Below are positions 33,690-40,039 of a stretch of DNA of 64,000 bases, piece by piece. The translations under genes and the position numbers were made by a program. The notes below the pieces were generated by a model. That model saw nothing but the letters and a program-made list of their open reading frames with translations. It searched no databases and was not told where the DNA came from. Every line of letters begins with the position of its first letter. Positions within the stretch are counted from its first letter, which is position 1. Source of the DNA: Cytophagales bacterium (GTDB lineage Bacteria; Bacteroidota; Bacteroidia; Cytophagales; Spirosomataceae); the NCBI GenBank assembly GCA_013298125.1, contig JAAFJP010000025.1:1-64000 (forward strand), given 5' to 3'.

Positions 33690-33746
33690 ACAAATTTCAA
33701 AACGCATTACGCAGTCTATTTGCGTAGTGATAAATGTTTTGAAATT
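33690..33746. repeat. Inverted repeat with ACGCAG/TGCGTAG core
   Basis: ATTTCAAAAC and its mirror GTTTTGAAAT enclose a second palindrome, TTACGCA-GTCTATT-TGCGTAG. The core recurs at 35620-35647 near the small ORF upstream of this locus. It interrupts the tRNA array. Confidence 0.7.
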
Positions 33747-33780
33747 ATTTTGTAATCATCTGACTATAAAATAGTTATAG

Positions 33781-33864
33781 CGGAGAGCAGTGAACACGAT
33801 TCACATACTTTTACAGTACGAACTTCTTAGCAGGAAGCCCCATGCCCTGCATGGTTTACTCTCC
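33781..33864 (-). tRNA. tRNA-Ser(GCT), odd T-loop
   Basis: Acceptor GGAGAGT/GCTCTCC, anticodon loop CTGCTAA on GCTTC/GAAGT, and a class II variable arm (GTACT...AGTAT). The T stem GTGAA/TTCAC is sound, but the loop is only TCGTG (5 nt), lacking the TTCRANY pattern. That may prevent normal D-T loop contact. Confidence 0.75.
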
Positions 33865-33870
33865 AAATTG

Positions 33871-33944
33871 TAGCCCCTGTAAGATTCGAACTTACACTAT
33901 CTTGTTTCTAAGACAAGTGCCTCTGCCGATTGGGCTAAGGGGTT
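33871..33944 (-). tRNA. tRNA with TAG anticodon (Leu by anticodon, class I shape)
   Basis: Acceptor AACCCCT/AGGGGCT with one mismatch, D arm GCCC...GAGGC, anticodon stem CTTGT/ACAAG with loop CTTAGAA, T arm GTAAG-TTCGAAT-CTTAC. Anticodon UAG reads Leu CUN codons, yet the variable loop is only 5 nt, whereas true tRNA-Leu is class II. The amino-acid identity is therefore uncertain. Confidence 0.75.
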
Positions 33945-33961
33945 ATGTGTGGGGAATATTT

Positions 33962-34070
33962 CTGAATCAGGATTTAAGGATTAGAGGAAAAAAAGATTTG
34001 ATTATCCAATAATATTCCAATTCAATTATCATCTTGAAAATCCTAACATCCTCAAATCCTGATTTAGATA
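33962..34070. repeat. Inverted repeat, CAGGATTT family
   Basis: TCTGAATCAGGATTTAAGG on the left is mirrored by CCTCAAATCCTGATTTAG on the right, with a 65-base centre. It is inserted between two tRNAs of the array. Related blocks are at 52835-52916 and 59905-60003. Confidence 0.7.
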
Positions 34071-34074
34071 AATG

Positions 34075-34157
34075 TGGGGAATGACGGAATCGAACCGCCT
34101 GAGCATAAAGCATTCGATTTACAGTCGAACCCGCTACCAATTACGGAATACTTCCCC
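34075..34157 (-). tRNA. tRNA-Tyr(GTA)
   Basis: Acceptor GGGGAA/TTCCCC, anticodon stem TTCGA/TCGAA with loop CTGTAAA, class II variable arm (TGC...GCA-type), T arm GGCGG-TTCGATT-CCGTC. Discriminator A. All arms are present. Confidence 0.9.
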
Positions 34158-34168
34158 TTGTTTTTGAG

Positions 34169-34241
34169 TGGAGGAAATAGGACTCGAACCTATATCTACT
34201 GATTTTCAGTCAGTCGCCTTGACCATCTCGGCTATTCCTCC
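34169..34241 (-). tRNA. tRNA-Phe(GAA)
   Basis: Perfect acceptor GGAGGAA/TTCCTCC, D arm with AGCC...GGC, anticodon stem ACTGA/TCAGT with loop CTGAAAA, T arm ATAGG-TTCGAGT-CCTAT. It lies 9 bases downstream of Y-like RNA 1. Confidence 0.92.
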
Positions 34242-34250
34242 AAAATAAAA

Positions 34251-34389
34251 GAAGGCAAAAAACGATGAGAGTTTTTATTCCACCTTACTGACCAAAGTCA
34301 GCATCAGGATTTGAACCTGAATGAGCTTTTCGCTCGTAAGTTTTTAAGACTTATGTGTAAACCGAAGTATCTCTCTTCTACGGCACTTC
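34251..34389 (-). ncRNA. Y-RNA-like RNA 1 carrying a circularly permuted tRNA-Leu(TAA)
   Basis: Scaffold: outer GAAG/CUUC, inner GAAGAGAG/CUCUCAUC (one mismatch), loop UGCCGUA opposite GUUUUUUG, then AUACUUCG. The body is a complete class II tRNA-Leu in permuted order. It holds the 3' part of the D-loop with CAC, anticodon arm UAAGU-CUUAAAA-ACUUA, variable arm GAGC/GCUC, T arm UCAGG-UUCAAAU-CCUGA, acceptor hairpin UGCUGAC-UUUG-GUCAGUA (34286-34303), and the 5' part of the D arm with GUG. GUG pairs with CAC, so the Y stem is inserted in the D-loop and the acceptor has no free end. This is the clearest tRNA mimic of the set. Confidence 0.8.
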
Positions 34390-34395
34390 TTTTTG

Positions 34396-34480
34396 CGGAG
34401 GCAGAGAGAATCGAACTCCCAAGTCAGTTTCCCGACCAACAGTTTTCAAGACTGTGCCCTCGTCCATTCGGACTACCTCC
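34396..34480 (-). tRNA. tRNA-Ser(TGA)
   Basis: Acceptor GGAGGTA/TGCCTCC, anticodon stem ACAGT/ACTGT with loop CTTGAAA, class II variable arm with GTC...GAC, T arm GGGAG-TTCGATT-CTCTC. Discriminator G. It lies 6 bases ahead of Y-like RNA 1. Confidence 0.93.
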
Positions 34481-34485
34481 AATTG

Positions 34486-34574
34486 TACCGCCAGCAGGAT
34501 TTGAATCGCTACGGCGAACCGTCTACACGTTCCACCTTATGAGAGTGGCATCCTACCAATTAGATTATGGCGGC
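34486..34574 (-). tRNA. tRNA-Met-like (CAT) with disrupted T arm
   Basis: Acceptor GCCGCCA/TGGCGGT, D arm ATCT...GGAT and anticodon stem CCACT/GGTGG with loop CTCATAA are normal. The 5' T strand GTAG is separated from TTCAAATCCTGC by about 17 extra bases containing a small hairpin ACGG-TTCG-CCGT. Removing them would restore a standard T arm. It is first in the array, 7 bases after the basic protein gene. It could be elongator Met, Ile2 or non-functional. Confidence 0.65.
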
Positions 34575-34581
34575 AAATTCA

Positions 34582-35325
34582 TTAACATTCTTCCAAAATT
34601 CGATGTAAACTCTTGTTCCTCAGAGGATTATCGTATTTCTGTTTCTCCGTATCGCCCCAATGGTCATATCCCCAATCTCTGAGTTTTGACAATCGGGCAT
34701 AATTGAGTTTGTTTCTATAAACCTTATGATTGAGTTCTGCCAGACGTTGTTCCAATTCCTCATCGTGGGTTTTTACTTTATCAATCATATTCGGTCTGAT
34801 CCTCAAAACATATCTCCACGGTTCAGTCATTTCAAAATATTGTCTCTGATAAATTTTCTTAAACTTTACTTCAATTTTGATTTTGAAAGTGAAGCAAAGC
34901 ATTTCTTGCGGAGTCAATTTTAGTTTATTGATTTCGTAGGGATAAATTACCTTCAATTCTTGATTTCTCTCCTCGTAAATTCTACGTCCCAATCTTTTCT
35001 TTTTCTTCTTAAATTCTTTCGTTGGACTGTACTGAGTCGTATTGATTTTACGTAAAAGATTTTCGTAAAAAACTCCTTGTTTACTTCGTCTAACGTCCTC
35101 TCTCACAATGAAGTAGCGTTTATATCCTCGCTGAATCGGAGGGACTAAATCAATCATAGGGAGTTCTCGGTGACGTTTTCTGAGTTCTCGGTCTTCTCTG
35201 AAAAGGCGAATCAGTTTTTTGTCTTGTCCTTCGATGATGTCACGCTTTCTACGTCTCTTCGAGCGGATTCTAATTTGGTCTTCCCAATTATTAAAAATGT
35301 ATTCTTCTGTTGTGGCAAAGCCCAT
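34582..35325 (-). CDS. Very basic hypothetical protein, 247 aa
   Basis: Extremely rich in Lys and Arg (for example RIRSKRRRKRDIIEGQDKKL, and KKKKKRLGRRIYEERNQ), with no signal peptide or membrane segment, so RNA binding in the cytoplasm is plausible. It ends 7 bases before the first tRNA of the tRNA/Y-RNA array and is on the same strand, so the three parts could form one transcript. No known family was recognised. A palindrome (CTGATTA/TAATCAG, 35332-35354) lies just before its start. Confidence 0.75.
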   Translation of the reverse strand: MGFATTEEYIFNNWEDQIRIRSKRRRKRDIIEGQDKKLIRLFREDRELRKRHRELPMIDLVPPIQRGYKRYFIVREDVRRSKQGVFYENLLRKINTTQYSPTKEFKKKKKRLGRRIYEERNQELKVIYPYEINKLKLTPQEMLCFTFKIKIEVKFKKIYQRQYFEMTEPWRYVLRIRPNMIDKVKTHDEELEQRLAELNHKVYRNKLNYARLSKLRDWGYDHWGDTEKQKYDNPLRNKSLHRILEEC

Positions 35326-35331
35326 AATATG

Positions 35332-35354
35332 CTGATTATTAATTTGTTAATCAG
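35332..35354. promoter_or_regulatory. Palindrome before the basic protein gene
   Basis: CTGATTA and TAATCAG, 7-bp arms 9 bases apart, lie 7 bases upstream of the start codon. It may be an operator or a leader hairpin that masks the start. Confidence 0.35.
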
Positions 35355-35369
35355 TCGGGCGAAAACAAA

Positions 35370-35403
35370 AAAGCCCGACCTCGTGGATTTGAGGTCGGGC
35401 TTG
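35370..35403 (-). terminator. Terminator of the 50-aa small gene
   Basis: AAGCCCGACCTC / GAGGTCGGGCTT, a 12-bp perfect stem with an 8-nt loop, is followed by a T-run on the minus strand. It ends a transcript that begins upstream of 35575, which supports the small ORF there. Confidence 0.85.
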
Positions 35404-35422
35404 GGTATAGAGGTATTCCTAT

Positions 35423-35575
35423 TTACTTCGGAAATCTTATTTCTATAAACCTGTTGCACAACCTAAGATTGTCATAAAAATCCTTCTTAAAATTCTTATA
35501 CGAAAGCCCAGACGGTAGCATTGAATAGCTATCGTTAAATTTCTGAGCGTTTTGTATTTGACTAAATTGTAACAT
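35423..35575 (-). CDS. Small protein, 50 aa
   Basis: ATG at 35575 to TAA at 35423 encodes 50 residues (MLQFSQIQNAQKFNDSYSML..., ending RFIEIRFPK), basic toward the C-terminus. A CCAACTTTGCATC promoter-like element lies about 30 bases upstream and a strong terminator 20 bases downstream, so it has the layout of a complete small gene. No family is recognised. A dispersed ACGCAG palindrome lies just upstream of the promoter. Confidence 0.5.
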   Translation of the reverse strand: MLQFSQIQNAQKFNDSYSMLPSGLSYKNFKKDFYDNLRLCNRFIEIRFPK

Positions 35576-35710
35576 GATTTCTGATTTTTGTTGTTTGATG
35601 ATGCAAAGTTGGGAGGTCAGTACGCAGCCTATCTGCGTAGATAAAATATTTTTTGATTTTTTTTTGAAAATAATTGAGAGTGAACATTTCGCACATCAAA
35701 AACTGGAAAC

Positions 35711-35750
35711 AAAAAAGGATAGCATCGCTCAGAGCAATGCTATCCTTTTA
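35711..35750 (-). terminator. Terminator after the 177-aa lipoprotein gene
   Basis: AAGGATAGCAT / ATGCTATCCTT, an 11-bp stem, is followed by a T-run on the minus strand, about 20 bases past the stop codon. Confidence 0.85.
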
Positions 35751-35770
35751 TCACTTAATGACTTAACAAC

Positions 35771-36304
35771 TTACTTAACCTTATTCCCTTTCATCTTACG
35801 GACTTTAATTTTTAAGTTATTCAATACACTTTTAGAAAGCATAATTCTTACACGAGGTTTTTTATAAATTACCAGATATTTATTACCTTCATAATCTAAA
35901 CGGGAGAAAGACGTATTACCCTGAGAATCAACTAATTGATAAAAGAATTCTCCTTTTTCACCCGCAACAGGTCCAAAGTGTAAGGAATTATCCTCTTTAC
36001 TTTTCTCAAAAGACAACATCAAATGACCTGCATTTTTTTTCTGTAACATTCCAGGCGTTCCTTTTTCCAAAGAAATACGATTAATATAACGACCATTTTT
36101 GAAGATTACCTTTCCAGATTTGATATTAGCATCCGACGAAGGCACTTCACGTTCAAGATAAAGGGGATTATCATTATAATATTGAATTCGAGTCAAATCG
36201 AGTTCATTTTCTTGGAGTTGGTGCATCAACGAACCCGTCAGATACACATTTTTTTGGCAGCTTGCCAGCGACAAAACGCTGAGGATGAGCAAGATTTTTT
36301 TCAT
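35771..36304 (-). CDS. Lipoprotein of unknown function, 177 aa
   Basis: A lipoprotein signal with lipobox LASC (Cys-16) is followed by an asparagine- and lysine-rich domain with likely beta strands and a very basic C-terminus (VRIMLSKSVLNNLKIKVRKM). Predicted to be membrane-anchored. It has its own terminator and stands alone. No family is recognised. Confidence 0.75.
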   Translation of the reverse strand: MKKILLILSVLSLASCQKNVYLTGSLMHQLQENELDLTRIQYYNDNPLYLEREVPSSDANIKSGKVIFKNGRYINRISLEKGTPGMLQKKNAGHLMLSFEKSKEDNSLHFGPVAGEKGEFFYQLVDSQGNTSFSRLDYEGNKYLVIYKKPRVRIMLSKSVLNNLKIKVRKMKGNKVK

Positions 36305-36677
36305 TATTTTTCAAGTAAGGATTTGGGAGTATTTCAATCAAAAATAAGCATTGTAATTGTAAATCAACGACTTAGCATTTATTAACTGAAATATTTAACG
36401 ATAAAAATACTCAAAAGATATATCAAATTCCAAATTTTAAGCACTTTATCATCAGCTAAGTACAATAATTTCTCTAAAAATACACCTTTTGATACTTATA
36501 ACATAGTCAATCAAAGGTTACAATGATACTTATTATCTTGGTAGAGTATAAAACCTCGTAACATAGTAACCTTATAATTTTCAACATACGTAAGCCAAAG
36601 ACTGTGCCAATTTCATTTATTAACTCAACATTCAAAAATTCATAAAATTATCTTATTGATATAATTATTATAAAAAT

Positions 36678-36699
36678 ACTTTCAAAATATTTTGAAAGT
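36678..36699. promoter_or_regulatory. Palindromic operator at the gbsR-like promoter
   Basis: A perfect 22-bp palindrome with core TTTCAAAATATTTTGAAA. The -33 TTTG of the promoter lies inside it (36691-36694), so a bound dimer would block transcription of the regulator gene that follows. Confidence 0.7.
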
Positions 36700-36721
36700 T
36701 CAAAACTATTACATAAATTTG
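36691..36721 (+). promoter_or_regulatory. Promoter of the GbsR-like regulator
   Basis: TTTG (36691-36694), a 19-bp spacer and TAAATTTG (36714-36721), a full Bacteroidota consensus match, 46 bases before the start codon. Confidence 0.65.
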
Positions 36722-36767
36722 TTTCATAAAGCAATCGCCGCAAATAAAACTATTTAAAACTTAATAT

Positions 36768-37274
36768 ATGACGCTTGATGAAGCAAAGCAACATCTCATC
36801 CAAGCATGGGGAACGTTAGGGTCAAGTTGGGGTGTTAGCCGAACAATGGCACAAGTACACGCACTCCTGTTAGTATCTCCTGTACCCATGACTACTGAGG
36901 ATATAATGGAAGCCTTGCAGATTTCGAGAGGAAATGTTAATATGAATGTGCGAGATTTGATGGACTGGGGAATTGTGAGAAAAGTGTTGAAGCCAGGCGA
37001 AAGAAAAGAGTTTTTTGAGGCAGAGAAAGACGTTTGGAAGATAGGAATGCAAATCGCAAAAGAACGCAAGAAACGTGAATTAGAGCCAATTATCAGAGCA
37101 TTAGACCAAGTATCAACCATCGAAGCCGATATTACTGACCCTGATGTAAAACAGTTTGCAGAGACCGTAGAGAACCTTAAAAAATTCGCTAATAATACCA
37201 ATAATACATTAGAAACTATTATAAAAGCTGAAGAAAGTATGTTCTGGGGAAGTTTCTTTAAATTATTCAAATGA
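36768..37274 (+). CDS. GbsR/MarR-family transcription regulator
   Basis: 168 aa with a winged helix: LLVSPVPMTTEDIMEALQIS (residues ~40-59) then RGNVNMNVRDLMDWGIVRKV and a basic wing with PGERKEFFEAEKDVW. This is the GbsR subgroup, which in other bacteria controls osmoprotectant or membrane-related genes. The C-terminal part is helical, for dimerisation. Perfect palindromes sharing the TTTCAAAATATTTTGAAA core occur upstream (over its own promoter) and 370 bases downstream, so it is probably autoregulated. The inducer is unknown. Confidence 0.85.
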   Translation: MTLDEAKQHLIQAWGTLGSSWGVSRTMAQVHALLLVSPVPMTTEDIMEALQISRGNVNMNVRDLMDWGIVRKVLKPGERKEFFEAEKDVWKIGMQIAKERKKRELEPIIRALDQVSTIEADITDPDVKQFAETVENLKKFANNTNNTLETIIKAEESMFWGSFFKLFK

Positions 37275-37351
37275 CAATGGTATTTCCTGAAAAAGGAAAA
37301 TGATATATACCCATTACCACTATTAAATTAATCCTTACTTTGTGACGTATC

Positions 37352-37381
37352 AAATAAAAGACTCAATTGGGTCTTTTATTT
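37352..37381 (+). terminator. Terminator after the GbsR-like gene
   Basis: AAATAAAAGAC / GTCTTTTATTT, an 11-bp stem with an 8-nt loop, lies 77 bases beyond the stop and is followed by more T. Confidence 0.8.
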
Positions 37382-37645
37382 ATGTTTTAAATTTTCATTA
37401 ATTATTGAAAATATTATTTTAATTATAAATATATTTATTTTTATAATTATAGTAACTAAAAATTCATTTCAAAATATTTCTTTTATTTATTATACAAATA
37501 CTTCTCAATAACGGCTCATTGTTAAAATACAATTCACACTATTCAGTAATCCATTGATAGTAAGTATCTTAATCAATTTATCATTAGATTATTAAGCATT
37601 ATTTTTTCTTTTACTTCTTATAAGTTCTTGACATATTTTGAAAGA

Positions 37646-37685
37646 AATAATTATAATTTCAAAATATTTTGAAATTATAATTATT
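37646..37685. promoter_or_regulatory. 40-bp palindrome with the GbsR-type core
   Basis: A perfect 40-bp palindrome centred on AAAATATTTT, containing TTTCAAAATATTTTGAAA. Half-sites (ATTTTGAAAG at 37635-37644 and ATTTCAAAATATTT at 37467-37480) lie nearby. The surrounding 607-base gap is otherwise very AT-rich with no ORF. It could be a distal operator for the kinase operon or the regulator itself. Confidence 0.6.
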
Positions 37686-37835
37686 ATTATATTTATAATT
37701 TTATAAAGACATTTATGCGTTAAACCAAGGTTGGAATATCCTCATAATATAACCTTTTTAAAAACCCCTTATTGATAAAATCTGTCGTTAAAGGAATAAA
37801 TTAGTAGAAAAATATCGCATTTTCGCTCGTTATTG

Positions 37836-37843
37836 TATCTTTG
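37836..37843 (+). promoter_or_regulatory. -7 element of the LytS-type kinase gene
   Basis: TATCTTTG matches TAnnTTTG exactly, 38 bases before the start codon. The -33 region lacks a clear TTG. Confidence 0.45.
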
Positions 37844-37881
37844 AATGAATTATTAAACATCTTATCACTCAACCGCCATTC

Positions 37882-38925
37882 ATGTCACGCACAAAACTCT
37901 ACTGGACACTACAAATCTCGTGCTGGGGAATTTACCTAATTTATATGTTAATTGGTATTCTCCATTTTCACCTACCACTGTACGAAGTAATATTTGGTAG
38001 TTTAGCAAATTTCTTTCTCTGCGTTTTTGTTTCTCATTTTTATAGATTAATAGTCAAACCATTAAAAATCGAGGATATGCGATGGTACATATTTCTAATG
38101 TACCCCAGTTTTGGTAATTTTATTATGTCTGGTCTCATTTTGCTACTCAATACATACGTCATTAGAGTTCAAGATATTTTAACCCCTTATCATCAAGAAA
38201 ATAAGTTTTTTGATTATTTGTTTATGGTACTTGATACGTACAGATTTTCAATGCCTTGGTTTATTTTTTATCATGGAATAAGATTTGCGGAAAGAGCTAT
38301 TCAGAGTGAGCGGGCAAGAGTAGAAGCACAGATGCAATTGAAAGTGGCGGAATTAGATAATTTAAGAAATCAACTTAACCCACACTTTCTCTTTAATTCT
38401 TTGAATAGCATTCGTTCATTGACCCTGACTGACCCTAAAATGGCTCGTGAAGCTACCACAAAGTTGTCAGATTTATTACGTATATCGCTGACATACAAAG
38501 ACTTACAAGACATTCCATTTGAAGAGGAATTGAATTTAGTGAAGGATTATCTATCGCTTGAAAAAATCAGATTTGAAGACCGTTTGAGCTATAAATTTGA
38601 CGTGAGTCGAAGTATTCTGAGATCTCTTGTACCCCCGATGTCTTTACAACTATTAGCTGAAAATGCAGTAAAGCATGGAATTAGCAAGTTAAAGAATGGA
38701 GGTGAAATAATTATATTTGCTAAGAAATGTGAGAATAATTTAATATTTGGTGTAAAAAATACAGGCACAATAAACAACTCTGAAAAAGGAAAAAGAAAGG
38801 GGATTGGTTTAGAAAACCTCAGAAAACGTTTGTCGTTGAATTATGAAATAGAAGATAGTTTTCAGATTAATTCGTCTGAAAATATGGTTACAGCCGAAAT
38901 TTCTATTCCTCTAAAAATTAAGTAG
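37882..38925 (+). CDS. LytS-type sensor histidine kinase
   Basis: 347 aa: four membrane segments in the first ~140 residues, a short coiled linker (SERARVEAQMQLKVAELDNL), then the HisK_5-type phosphorylation site QLNPHFLFNSLNSIRSL (His ~residue 172) and an ATP-binding region with the N-box LQLLAENAVKHGISKL and G-box GIGLENLRKRL. It should phosphorylate the LytTR regulator encoded 200 bases downstream. The signal is unknown. Confidence 0.9.
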   Translation: MSRTKLYWTLQISCWGIYLIYMLIGILHFHLPLYEVIFGSLANFFLCVFVSHFYRLIVKPLKIEDMRWYIFLMYPSFGNFIMSGLILLLNTYVIRVQDILTPYHQENKFFDYLFMVLDTYRFSMPWFIFYHGIRFAERAIQSERARVEAQMQLKVAELDNLRNQLNPHFLFNSLNSIRSLTLTDPKMAREATTKLSDLLRISLTYKDLQDIPFEEELNLVKDYLSLEKIRFEDRLSYKFDVSRSILRSLVPPMSLQLLAENAVKHGISKLKNGGEIIIFAKKCENNLIFGVKNTGTINNSEKGKRKGIGLENLRKRLSLNYEIEDSFQINSSENMVTAEISIPLKIK

Positions 38926-39126
38926 ATAACGCATAATTTTTGTTTTATAGTTAGTGAATTAATCGTTGGAGGTCTAATTATTCAAAAAAGACAGTTTAAT
39001 TGAAATAATTTGATAAAAATGGCTTGGAATTTGTTATATTAACGAAGAAATATTATTAACTTAGATATTATTTTTGTCAGACAAAAAACTGTTTGGTAAA
39101 AATACCATCCCCTGATTGGTTCACAG

Positions 39127-39981
39127 GTGTTGAATCACATTTTTAAACATTTGAAAAACAAAAGTTACGCAGATATGGCAAATAGAAAACCCTATTCTCC
39201 TCGAGCTGGTAACCGCCACTATCAAGACTTGTCCCCTGTAAAGCAAATGAGTAAGAAAATTAAAGCAATCTTGGTGGATGACGAGAGGTTAGCCCGCCAG
39301 GAACTAAAGTATTTGTTGCAAGAATATCCTGATATTCAGATTATTGACGAAGCCGAAAACGTAGATGAGGCTTTGGAAAAAATCCACCGTTTGCAACCAG
39401 ATTTAATTTTTCTTGACATTGAAATGCCAGAGAAGAATGGTTTTGATTTGATTAGCGAGCTCGAATATGTACCAAAGGTAGTATTTGTGACAGCTTATAA
39501 CCAGTATGCAATTCAGGCTTTTGAGTCTGAAGCGATGGATTATTTGTTGAAACCAATGAAATCTGAGCGTTTGGCAAGAACAGTTGAGAAAGTACGTTCA
39601 GACATTCACCAAAGTCGTCTTACAGAGGCAGTTTCGTCTGGAAGACTTCCAGCAGACAAACGCATATTTTTGAAGGATGGCGAAAAGTGTTATTTCGTTA
39701 GCTTAAAAGACATTTACATGATTGAGTCGGTTGGTAATTATTGTCGTTTCCATTTTGGAAGTGAGCGTCCAATGATTCACCGTTCTTTGAATAAGATTCA
39801 GGAACGTTTAGACCCTCATACTTTTTTCCGTGCCAATCGTCAGCAAATAATCAATACTGAATATATTGCTCACATTGAATCGTATTACAAAGGAGGAATG
39901 AAAGTGATTCTTAATAATGATATTGAATTAGAGATTTCGACTCGTAATTCCGTTGCTTTCAAAGAAATGATGGGAATGTAA
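39127..39981 (+). CDS. LytTR-family response regulator
   Basis: A CheY-like receiver (AILVDDERLARQELKYLLQE, phosphoacceptor in DLIFLDIEMPEKNGF, then VFVTAYNQYAIQAF) is followed by a LytTR DNA-binding domain (DKRIFLKDGEKCYFV... HTFFRANRQQIINTEYI). It is the partner of the LytS-type kinase upstream. The 284-aa frame may be too long: ATG codons at 39175 and 39247 (MSKKIKAILVDDE) are possible starts, the last giving the usual length. The region 38926-39126 holds no gene. Confidence 0.88.
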   Translation: MLNHIFKHLKNKSYADMANRKPYSPRAGNRHYQDLSPVKQMSKKIKAILVDDERLARQELKYLLQEYPDIQIIDEAENVDEALEKIHRLQPDLIFLDIEMPEKNGFDLISELEYVPKVVFVTAYNQYAIQAFESEAMDYLLKPMKSERLARTVEKVRSDIHQSRLTEAVSSGRLPADKRIFLKDGEKCYFVSLKDIYMIESVGNYCRFHFGSERPMIHRSLNKIQERLDPHTFFRANRQQIINTEYIAHIESYYKGGMKVILNNDIELEISTRNSVAFKEMMGM

Positions 39982-40002
39982 TTTTCGAGATATTTACAAT
40001 AG

Positions 40003-40039
40003 AAAAGGTGTTTTGATGTATATCGAAACACCTTTTTTT
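40003..40039 (+). terminator. Terminator after the LytTR regulator gene
   Basis: AAAAGGTGTTT / AAACACCTTTT with a 12-nt loop and a T-run, 22 bases past the stop codon. Confidence 0.85.

Noticed and set aside
33184-33700. ORFs of 60-80 codons on both strands in the tRNA array
   Set aside because: They are translations of tRNA and Y-like RNA sequence, including the duplicated tRNA-Pro.
32647-34389. Intron-containing tRNAs split by group I introns
   Set aside because: The 3' halves come before the 5' halves, and no intron core is seen. A permuted tRNA on a Y stem explains the order better.
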